A stretch of DNA of 6,260 bases. Source: Thiomicrorhabdus sp. (GTDB lineage Bacteria > Pseudomonadota > Gammaproteobacteria > Thiomicrospirales > Thiomicrospiraceae). Where the stretch lies: the NCBI GenBank assembly GCA_015488565.1, contig WFNQ01000223.1, positions 1-6,260 of the forward strand, read 5' to 3'. Both the position numbers and the translations under genes were made by a program. Within the stretch, counting starts at the first letter, position 1, and each line of letters starts with the position of its first letter. The notes under the pieces are model-generated. The model searched no databases. It was not told where the DNA came from and was given only the letters and a program-made list of their open reading frames with translations. Below are positions 1 through 6,260 of the stretch, in pieces.

Positions 1-3000
1 ATATAACCGTCATCAATCACCCTCAAAGCGCCCAGCGGATTTTTGAAAAAATGGTTCTTCCCATTCGTTTTCGCAGTGCCAACGACCAGCTGAGTGCTCA
101 AGACAAACAAACGCTTGCCCACTTTGCAAACAAAATCAAATCCCTTAAAAACATTCAAATTCATGCCGTCGGTCACTCTGACAACCGAGCCCTATTAGCT
201 ACAACCAAACGGCGCTTTAAAGACAACTACCAACTTTCCGCCCGTCGTGCCACCGTTATTGCCAATGCATTACGCGACCTACTTAAACTGACACCTAGCC
301 AAATTACCGTTGAAGGGCGAGGGCCTGATGAACCCATTGCGGATAATGCCACCGCACAAGGCCGTAAAGCCAATCGTCGCGTATACCTTAATATTTACAG
401 CGACAAACAGACTGTACCTGCAACAATCATTGCTAAAAAATCAATACCACAATCCTCCAGTCAGGTAAGCGTTGTCACGCAAGGAACACATAATACAAAA
501 AAAGAATCGTCATCTTTACCTTTAGAGAGAGCAGTCGAACAAAGCAGACCTCAATCAATAGCGTTCGACTCACAATGGCTCACACAACAGTCCATTGGCA
601 CTGAGTGGCTCATGCCCAAGGCAGACTATCTGCCTCAAATTGCCACAACCCATATTGCCATTAAACACTTGAGTAACCACACGGTCACCCTGTTAATCAA
701 TGGACAGCCCGTTCAAAAACAGAGCTTTGAAGGCACCTTAAATGACCCACGCGGTGTTACCATCAGCCGCTGGCGTGGTGTTAATTTACACAGTGGGAGC
801 AATACGCTTGAAGCCATTATTCAGGATTCACAAGGCAATGAAATAGAGCGTCTCACACGCACCCAACACCTATCAACCGATCCTGCAAAAGCAGAACTGA
901 TACCGGCTCAATCCAAACTCAGCGCAGACGGCGTTCAAAACCCCGTGATTGCCATTCGTTTATTGGATAAAGACGGCTTTCCGGTTCGCAATGGCACACG
1001 TGGGCAATTTAACATTCTCCCCCCCTATCAAGCGATAAACCAAGCGGCAAACCAAACACGTTTTAATACCGAAGCCATGCAAGGCGCTATGCCAGAAAGA
1101 CCAACGTACCAAGTCACCCAAGATGGCATCGCCCTCATTACACTTACCCCCACAACCGAATCGGGAGAGGTTCGCCTCTCCCTGCCCTTTACCAATAACC
1201 GTACCGAAGTCGTAAACGCCCAGCTCACGGCCAATACCAAATCATGGATTTTAGTGGGGTTGGCTGAAGGCACGGTAGGCTATGAAACGCTCAAAGAAAA
1301 AAGCCTCTCTCTCACAAAAGATTCAACACAAAGTGATCTCTACCAAGATAACCGCATCGCCTTTTTTGCAAAAGGCAAAATACAGGGTAAATGGTTGATG
1401 ACCATCGCCTATGACAGCGCGAAAAAACGCCCCCGCAATGCCGATCCCGAGCTGTTTCAAACCATCGCCCCCGATACCTACTACACCCTTTATGGTGACA
1501 CCGGTTATAATGGTTATGCTGCATCAAGCAGTGAAAAGCTGTATTTAAAACTGGAAAAAGACCAATTTTACTTCTTGTTTGGCGACTATCAAACCGCGCT
1601 CAACAACACCAAACTCTCTCAATACAACCGCAGCTTAACGGGGATTAAAAGCCGTTATCAAGATGAGCGTTATGATGTCATTCTATTTGCCAGCCGAACC
1701 AATCAGGCGTTTGTAAAAGATGAGTTTCGTGCCAAAGGGGTAACAGGCCCTTACTTTTTAACGCGCAACAATCTGGCCATGAACAGCGAAAAAATCATTG
1801 TCGAAACACGCGATCGCTTGCGCAGTGAACAAATTCTTTCCACCACAGAATTAACACGTCATCGTGACTATCAAATTGATTATCAAACAGGGGAACTCTA
1901 CTTCCGAACCCCTATTTACAGCACGGATTTTGAACTGAACCCCCAATATATTATTGTAAAATACGAATCTTTTGATGCGGGAGACAGTCAAGTTACCTAC
2001 GGAACACATGCTCAAGTTGCCGTCAATGATAAACTCACCTTGGGCGCGACACACATCAACGAAGGTCGAACCGGAGGAAAAGCCACTTTAAGCGGTTTAG
2101 ATGTTCGCTATCAAGCCACCAAAGAGATCAAACTCTCGTTTGAAACCGCCCAAACCGTTGACAATAAACTCACCACCACCGAAACCAGTGGAAACAGCTA
2201 TTTGGCTGAAATGGAACACCAAACCACACACAGCAAAACCAAGCTCTATCTTCAGGATCAAGACCAGGAATTTGGTTTGGGTCAAACCAATGCCTCAGAA
2301 AATGGTTTACGTAAAATGGGGGTCGACACGGCAATTAAGGCCAACGAACACATTACATTAAAAGGGCAGGCCTACCAACAAGAAAGTAACAATATAACCC
2401 GCCGTGTATTTGAAGCAGAAGGCCAAAGTCGATTTGGAGATACCGAAGTTAAACTGGGCGGGCGTAGCGTTAACGATCAACGTGACACGCAACCCAACAA
2501 TGGCACACAGCAGCTTACCGCAGGAATACGCCAGCACTTTCTGGATCAGCAACTCGCTGTCAGCCTTCAACGAGAACAAAACATCAGTGACAATACTACC
2601 GTAGACTTTCCCAGCCGCACTAAATTAGGGGCGGATTACCGCGTAGCACCTAAAACCAGTGTGTTTATTGAACAAGACATGACCGATGGTGCATTAAATA
2701 ATACACGGAATACACTCATCGGCATTAAGACTTCGCCCTGGAATGGCGGCGAGCTATACAGCGGGATCACACAATCCTCTGGCGCACAAGGCCGTTCAAC
2801 CAGCAGCAACATCAGTGCTCGTCAAACCTGGCAACTCAATGAACAATGGCGTTTAGAGTTTGGCGTGGAAGAGGTAAATGTTTTAGATAGCAATCTCGCC
2901 TCTGTTCAAAATGAACAAACGCCTTTTGTGCCCTCCATTACGGATGAATTTACAGCAGGCTCTTTGGGCGTCGCTTATTCCCCTGGAGAGTGGATGTGGA

Positions 3001-3695
3001 CCGCTCGTGCCGAAAACCGTAATGGCACACGTGAAGATCGTTGGCGACTGGCAACTTCATTACAAACCAACCCCAATACTCGTTTTTTAACACTGACCAC
3101 ACTGGCCTTTTCAAACAGTCAACAGAGTAACGGGCTATTAACCAAAGAGGGAGCCATTCGCTTAGGGCTGGCGTATCGCCCACTCATCACCGCTCAACAA
3201 AACACCGCTGGCAACTGGCTGTTTTTAAATAAACTGGATTTAAAAGGACGCGATACAAGTGGTAGCCCGCAAACGGATAACGATTGGCGAATCATCAATA
3301 ATTTTAATGCCAACTACAAACGCAACCGCTGGCAACTGTCGTTACAATACGCCGCAAAAACCGTGAATGAAACCCTTAACAACAAACGTTATCGCAGCTT
3401 TACCGACTTGGCTGGCTTTGAAAGCCGTTACGATGTCACGCCTAAGTGGGATATTGGTGTACACGGAAACCTATTACGATCAGTGAGCCTTAATCAATAT
3501 GATTACAATACAGGGCTATCTATTGGCCGAACTCTCGCTAAAAACATGTGGATTAGCTTAGGTTATAATTTAACTGGATTTCATGATGAAGACTTCTCCC
3601 CCAGTCGTAACACCAGTGAAGGGATGTTTTTACGCTTTAGAATTAAATTTGACCAAAGTACCGTACGCGATGCGGTTCAATGGGTAGGACAATAA
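1..3695 (+). CDS. OmpA-domain / Ig-like / beta-barrel outer-membrane protein (5' partial)
   Basis: Probable outer-membrane protein tied to peptidoglycan. The frame is open from base 3, and the 16 codons before the Met at 51 have no stop. That Met has no convincing Shine-Dalgarno and sits at the start of the OmpA fold, so the true start lies upstream. Numbering from Met51 as residue 1: residues 1-115 are an OmpA-like domain, with the GHSD Asp44, the LSARRA Arg66 (the Asp/Arg pair that binds diaminopimelate in this family) and the closing PIADN...GRKANRRV signature. Residues 118-180 are a polar linker. Residues 190-275 look Ig-like, and 277-395 resemble a Big/invasin-type domain (AELIPAQSKLSADG, LLDKDGFPVRNGT). 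From about 437 to 1205, alternating aromatic and polar strands suggest a barrel, with paired LYGD (480-483) and LFGD (509-512) motifs and RDYQIDYQTGELYF near 605-618. The last strand-like segment (MFLRFRIKF) is followed by a short tail. There are no cysteines. The overall class is fairly sure; the specific function is unknown. Confidence 0.9.
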   Translation, partial: ITVINHPQSAQRIFEKMVLPIRFRSANDQLSAQDKQTLAHFANKIKSLKNIQIHAVGHSDNRALLATTKRRFKDNYQLSARRATVIANALRDLLKLTPSQITVEGRGPDEPIADNATAQGRKANRRVYLNIYSDKQTVPATIIAKKSIPQSSSQVSVVTQGTHNTKKESSSLPLERAVEQSRPQSIAFDSQWLTQQSIGTEWLMPKADYLPQIATTHIAIKHLSNHTVTLLINGQPVQKQSFEGTLNDPRGVTISRWRGVNLHSGSNTLEAIIQDSQGNEIERLTRTQHLSTDPAKAELIPAQSKLSADGVQNPVIAIRLLDKDGFPVRNGTRGQFNILPPYQAINQAANQTRFNTEAMQGAMPERPTYQVTQDGIALITLTPTTESGEVRLSLPFTNNRTEVVNAQLTANTKSWILVGLAEGTVGYETLKEKSLSLTKDSTQSDLYQDNRIAFFAKGKIQGKWLMTIAYDSAKKRPRNADPELFQTIAPDTYYTLYGDTGYNGYAASSSEKLYLKLEKDQFYFLFGDYQTALNNTKLSQYNRSLTGIKSRYQDERYDVILFASRTNQAFVKDEFRAKGVTGPYFLTRNNLAMNSEKIIVETRDRLRSEQILSTTELTRHRDYQIDYQTGELYFRTPIYSTDFELNPQYIIVKYESFDAGDSQVTYGTHAQVAVNDKLTLGATHINEGRTGGKATLSGLDVRYQATKEIKLSFETAQTVDNKLTTTETSGNSYLAEMEHQTTHSKTKLYLQDQDQEFGLGQTNASENGLRKMGVDTAIKANEHITLKGQAYQQESNNITRRVFEAEGQSRFGDTEVKLGGRSVNDQRDTQPNNGTQQLTAGIRQHFLDQQLAVSLQREQNISDNTTVDFPSRTKLGADYRVAPKTSVFIEQDMTDGALNNTRNTLIGIKTSPWNGGELYSGITQSSGAQGRSTSSNISARQTWQLNEQWRLEFGVEEVNVLDSNLASVQNEQTPFVPSITDEFTAGSLGVAYSPGEWMWTARAENRNGTREDRWRLATSLQTNPNTRFLTLTTLAFSNSQQSNGLLTKEGAIRLGLAYRPLITAQQNTAGNWLFLNKLDLKGRDTSGSPQTDNDWRIINNFNANYKRNRWQLSLQYAAKTVNETLNNKRYRSFTDLAGFESRYDVTPKWDIGVHGNLLRSVSLNQYDYNTGLSIGRTLAKNMWISLGYNLTGFHDEDFSPSRNTSEGMFLRFRIKFDQSTVRDAVQWVGQ
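1163..1182 (+). repeat. Inverted repeat with TTCG loop inside gene 1
   Basis: GGGAGAGG, loop TTCG, CCTCTCCC: a perfect 8-bp stem inside the codons for SGEVRLSL of the Ig-like domain. The loop is closed by G-C and not by the extra-stable C-G pair. No long T-tract follows, so it is not a classical terminator. It may be chance. Confidence 0.5.
3686..3689 (+). promoter_or_regulatory. Ribosome-binding site for the second gene
   Basis: AGGA lies 7 bases before the ATG at 3697, inside the last codons of the upstream gene. The upstream stop TAA (3693-3695) is separated from this ATG by one base. An in-frame TAG at 3685-3687 rules out any earlier start for the second gene. The arrangement suggests translational coupling, and I see no promoter or terminator between the genes. 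Confidence 0.75.
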
Positions 3696-3696
3696 A

Positions 3697-3774
3697 ATGA
3701 ACCAGCCAACATGTACATATCAATGGTTTTTTATCGGATTATTGAGCCTTTTTTTCAGCACACAAGCCATGGCA
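3697..3774 (+). other. Signal peptide of the second gene product
   Basis: Residues 1-26: a polar N-terminal stretch, a hydrophobic core (residues 10-20) and a small-residue cleavage site STQAMA before Leu27. The n-region has no Lys or Arg, which is unusual for a Sec signal. Cys6 lies before the hydrophobic core and is not in a lipobox, so a lipoprotein is unlikely. Confidence 0.8.
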
Positions 3775-6260
3775 TTAACCCTATCAGGCACCTGCAAACA
3801 GGCGGATAGAGTTACCGATTGCAGTGATACGGGAACCATTCGGTTTGCAAGTAATGGAACGCTCTTTGCTGAAGCACAAAATATTGTTGCTGGTACTTGG
3901 GTTATTTCTGCGGTTCCTGCGCTGGCAAGTGGTGCCATTATTACCGTATTTATTGATGGTGCATTGGATAGTCAAGAAGCCGTCGCGGTTCTTAAGTACG
4001 ATGGTGTGGGGGATATTACTGGTGTCGAACTCATTGAGACGCATTTAAGCATAGGAAGTGATGATAATTTAGCTTTAAGCAACCTTGACCTCAGTCGTTA
4101 CGATAATTCCGTCAGTGGGGATGAAGATATTTTTCATGAGGTGGATGCTTCGCTGAATTTAGTCGTTGATCCGAGCAATACCATTCTAAATGAAACGCTT
4201 TATATTAAAAGCAATAATACTTTCAATCCCGGGGGCAATGTTACAACCCATCATATCTACATTAATGGCCTAATGGGTGGTGGAGACAATACCTTTAACG
4301 TCAGTGGTGATTGGAATTTTACCAACGGTGACTTTAACTATGATACCAGTACCGTTAATTTTACAGGGACAGGAGTTATTATTAACGACAATGCCATCTG
4401 GTGGGATAAACGTTTTTATAATGTAAATGCCGTGACTGCAGGACAAACCACCACCATTAATCCAACCTTAGGTATTGTAGTTAAAAACCTATTCACATTA
4501 GGGACTGGAATACTAGATGGCGGAGTGGTGGTACTTAATAAGAGCGGTACCTCTTTTGTAACGGCAGGCGCAACGCTGAACAACAGTCGCTTTAAATACA
4601 GCCCTCCTCAAGGAGGGCAAGCAAATATTACCATTGCCAACTACCCATCACTCTGGTTGGCCGAAAACAGCAGTGCAAGTAACTCTACCTTTACTTTATT
4701 AGGCGATATTACCTGTAACGATCTGTCTTTAAGTGGCAATGGCTCCGATAAAATAACCACTTTAGATACCATGGGCAACAATATTAGTTGTAATAGTGTG
4801 GTTATTGGAGGTAGCGGTAACCGTAAGGGAAAGTTAATTCTTAGTAACGCTTCAGTTTTATCCATTAATGGGAACCTTTCTATCTTAACGGATACCACAG
4901 GGGTGAATGAACTCGATGCCAGCAATGGTACGATTTATGTCGGTCAGGACTGGAACAATCAAGGGAAGTTTACTGCCGGCACATCCAGTGTGATTTTTAA
5001 TGGCACAAGTCCTCAAAGCCTCATCACCTCGGGTGATGCTTTTTATGATTTAAGCATTGACAATACAGGGGGGAGCAATAATAACGGCCTCGTTTTAAAT
5101 GAGGCATTAACGATAAATAATAACCTCACCATCAACAATGGAAAAATCAATACCACTAGCAATAACTACAGTATCAACGTGGCAGGCAACTTCGATCAAT
5201 CGTCTCCCACCAGTGAAATGCAGGTCAATTCGTCGGTGATCACCGTTAATGGTGACTTTACGGCGGATGGTACGATTAACAGCGAACAATACAACGATGC
5301 CTCACTGATTTTAACGGGAACCAGTAGCCTAACTTATAATACGCTTGATCGGTCTTGGAGTAATGGCTTTAATAACTTAACCGTAGGGCAATCAGGCCAT
5401 ACCACGACCCAAAACTCTCGTCGTATGGCGGTTCGTAATATTTTAAGCATCGGCTCAGGTGACTTTACATCCTCTACACAGCATATTTTTCTACTCGGTG
5501 CTAATCCTCTTGTATTTGATACCAATGCCACACTTAGCATTTCAGAAATAAGGCTTTTTGGTACAAATCAAACGATACCACCATTAAACAATGGCTATGA
5601 CTGTAATATTTGGATCTCAAGAAGTAATTCTGTTGTAACCCAAACAGGGCCCATTACTCTTAATAATGGTCAATCATTACAAATCAATGGAGACAGTTTT
5701 GAAAACCGTGCTGTTACCTATCAAACCAATGGTTTTGACCTGAACATTGGTGGCAATCTTCAATTAGGTCAAGGTGCAGATACCGCGTTAAAAACCTTGG
5801 ACATCAGTAACAGCACCGTAACTGTAAAAGGCGATATTGACATTCGCACAGGCACTAACGCCTTAATCGCCACCAATTCAAGCCTCATCTTAAATGGCAC
5901 GGCGGCACAAACTGTGACCACCAATGGCAAAACCTTTGATACCCTTACGCTAACCAATGCGTCTGTTTCTGGTGTGATTTTTAATGACAGCTTAACCACC
6001 AATACCCTTAGCAATACCACGCCTAATGCCAAGATGACTTTTGCTTCTGGTCAAACCTATACCATTAACAATGCCGTGACCTTGCAAGGGGCAGCAGGCC
6101 AGCCAATTACCTTAGCGCCTTCCAGTGCTGGGACAGCTTGGAATTTTGTGCTCAATGCGGGGGCGACTAAAACCATTGAGAATGTTACGGTGTCTTGGTC
6201 AGATGCGTCGGGTTCATACAGTACTCAAAAACCCATTACACCAAGCAACTCAACGGATGG
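3697..6260 (+). CDS. Large secreted beta-rich repeat protein (3' partial)
   Basis: This frame has no stop from the ATG at 3697 to the window end, giving 854 complete codons of an unfinished gene. Residues 1-26 form a signal peptide (hydrophobic core WFFIGLLSLFF, probable cleavage after AMA), so the product is exported through Sec. The mature part is rich in Asn, Thr, Gly, Ser and Asp and is made of short beta-strand-like segments. It opens with a region of about 160 residues (TIRFASNGTL, ITVFIDGALDSQEAVAVLKYDG, LSRYDNSVSGDEDIF) that resembles the leading domain of large bacterial surface proteins, though I cannot name the family. At least four degenerate repeat units follow, ending in a segment (VSWSDASGSYS...NSTDG) like those near the end of repeat blocks in secreted bacterial proteins. 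Cysteines are few (33, 42, 340, 365 and 636 in the mature part). A beta-solenoid adhesin or surface fibre is the best guess. No catalytic motif and no C-terminal sorting or autotransporter domain can be seen, but the C-terminus is missing. Confidence 0.9.
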   Translation, partial: MNQPTCTYQWFFIGLLSLFFSTQAMALTLSGTCKQADRVTDCSDTGTIRFASNGTLFAEAQNIVAGTWVISAVPALASGAIITVFIDGALDSQEAVAVLKYDGVGDITGVELIETHLSIGSDDNLALSNLDLSRYDNSVSGDEDIFHEVDASLNLVVDPSNTILNETLYIKSNNTFNPGGNVTTHHIYINGLMGGGDNTFNVSGDWNFTNGDFNYDTSTVNFTGTGVIINDNAIWWDKRFYNVNAVTAGQTTTINPTLGIVVKNLFTLGTGILDGGVVVLNKSGTSFVTAGATLNNSRFKYSPPQGGQANITIANYPSLWLAENSSASNSTFTLLGDITCNDLSLSGNGSDKITTLDTMGNNISCNSVVIGGSGNRKGKLILSNASVLSINGNLSILTDTTGVNELDASNGTIYVGQDWNNQGKFTAGTSSVIFNGTSPQSLITSGDAFYDLSIDNTGGSNNNGLVLNEALTINNNLTINNGKINTTSNNYSINVAGNFDQSSPTSEMQVNSSVITVNGDFTADGTINSEQYNDASLILTGTSSLTYNTLDRSWSNGFNNLTVGQSGHTTTQNSRRMAVRNILSIGSGDFTSSTQHIFLLGANPLVFDTNATLSISEIRLFGTNQTIPPLNNGYDCNIWISRSNSVVTQTGPITLNNGQSLQINGDSFENRAVTYQTNGFDLNIGGNLQLGQGADTALKTLDISNSTVTVKGDIDIRTGTNALIATNSSLILNGTAAQTVTTNGKTFDTLTLTNASVSGVIFNDSLTTNTLSNTTPNAKMTFASGQTYTINNAVTLQGAAGQPITLAPSSAGTAWNFVLNAGATKTIENVTVSWSDASGSYSTQKPITPSNSTD
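4601..4618 (+). repeat. Perfect inverted repeat inside gene 2
   Basis: GCCCTCC, loop TCAA, GGAGGGC: a perfect 7-bp GC-rich stem in an AT-rich stretch of coding sequence (codons for SPPQGGQ). No T-tract follows on either strand, so an intrinsic terminator is not supported. Confidence 0.5.
5022..5038 (+). repeat. Short perfect inverted repeat inside gene 2
   Basis: CATCACC, loop TCG, GGTGATG: a 7-bp stem with a 3-base loop, in codons shortly after the conserved NGT of the second repeat unit. No T-tract follows. It is probably incidental. Confidence 0.35.

Larger units (their letters stand above)
4291..5901 (+). repeat. Four degenerate protein repeats within the second gene
   Basis: Four segments share a pattern of V-x-G-(D/Q)-(D/F/W/I), about 10-16 variable residues, then S-(x)-(V/L)-(N/I)-(F/L)-x-G-T. 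They lie at 4291-4371 (VSGDWNF...STVNFTGT), 4927-5007 (YVGQDWN...SSVIFNGT), 5239-5322 (VNGDFTA...ASLILTGT) and 5815-5901 (VKGDIDI...SSLILNGT). Each is followed 11-17 residues later by an F-x-x-(L/V) strand (RFYNVNA, AFYDLSI, GFNNLTV, TFDTLTL). The similarity is at protein level only; the DNA of the units has diverged. The spacing between units varies (about 320 to 640 bases), so intervening units may be too degenerate to see. The pattern fits a stacked beta-strand fold. Confidence 0.65.

Noticed and set aside
51..53. ATG at 51 as the true start of gene 1
   Set aside because: The frame is open upstream to the window edge, there is no convincing ribosome-binding site (only TTTTTGAAAAA precedes it), and no signal peptide follows, although the protein must be exported.
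1359..1376. GCCTTTT TTGC AAAAGGC inverted repeat as a terminator
   Set aside because: It is a weak, A/T-dominated stem within the codons for AFFAKG of gene 1, with no T-tract after it; most likely chance.
1028..1527. Two overlapping minus-strand open frames of 81 and 71 codons
   Set aside because: They are antisense to the Ig-like and early barrel part of gene 1, have no recognisable motif, and are expected by chance opposite a long gene.
2101..2604. Plus-strand open frames of 86 and 66 codons in another frame
   Set aside because: They lie inside the barrel-coding part of gene 1 and translate to Lys/Pro/Thr-rich or unstructured sequence with no domain.
4601..4618. GC-rich hairpin as an intrinsic terminator ending gene 2 early
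   Set aside because: It is followed by AAGCAAAT with no T-run, and the reading frame continues open for more than 1,600 bases with the same repeat style.
4641..4925. Minus-strand open frame of 94 codons
   Set aside because: It lies wholly opposite the second gene, whose frame is clearly coding (signal peptide, repeats). The translation is low-complexity Leu/Pro/Val-rich sequence with no recognisable domain.
3697..6260. Gene 2 as a classical two-partner-secretion TpsA exoprotein
   Set aside because: The N-terminal region lacks the haemagglutinin-type TPS motifs that I would expect, and the neighbouring barrel protein has no visible POTRA or TpsB features.

Overview
The window holds two long plus-strand genes that lie almost end to end and fill it completely. 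Both run off the window: the first is cut at its 5' end and the second at its 3' end. There is no intergenic region longer than one base. I see no RNA gene, CRISPR array, insertion sequence, integrase or minus-strand gene. The composition is moderately AT-rich. An OmpA-type peptidoglycan-binding domain, a probable outer-membrane barrel and a Sec-type signal peptide point to a Gram-negative bacterium, most likely a gammaproteobacterium. The taxonomic guess rests on general resemblance only.

Gene 1 (from before base 1 to 3695) encodes a large cell-envelope protein. The visible part has, in order, an OmpA-like peptidoglycan-binding domain, a polar Ser/Thr/Gln-rich linker, two Ig-like beta domains (the second resembling bacterial Big/invasin-type repeats), and about 770 residues of alternating beta-strand sequence that look like an outer-membrane barrel. 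The visible part has no cysteine. The reading frame is open right up to the window edge, so an N-terminal part is missing.

Gene 2 (3697 to beyond 6260) starts one base after the stop of gene 1, with its ribosome-binding site inside the end of gene 1. It encodes a secreted, Asn/Thr/Gly/Ser-rich, beta-rich protein with an N-terminal signal peptide. At least four degenerate repeat units of a 'GD...Gt...GT...F..L' pattern can be seen. It looks like a long surface or extracellular fibrous (beta-solenoid-like) protein, and its end lies outside the window.

The pair reads as an operon in which an envelope-anchored barrel protein is made together with a large exported repeat protein. A partnership (secretion, anchoring or display of gene 2's product by gene 1's product) is plausible from the arrangement but not shown by the sequence. 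The most interesting points are the OmpA-before-barrel domain order, the MotB-like insertion in the OmpA domain, the tight coupling of the two genes and the repeat architecture of gene 2.
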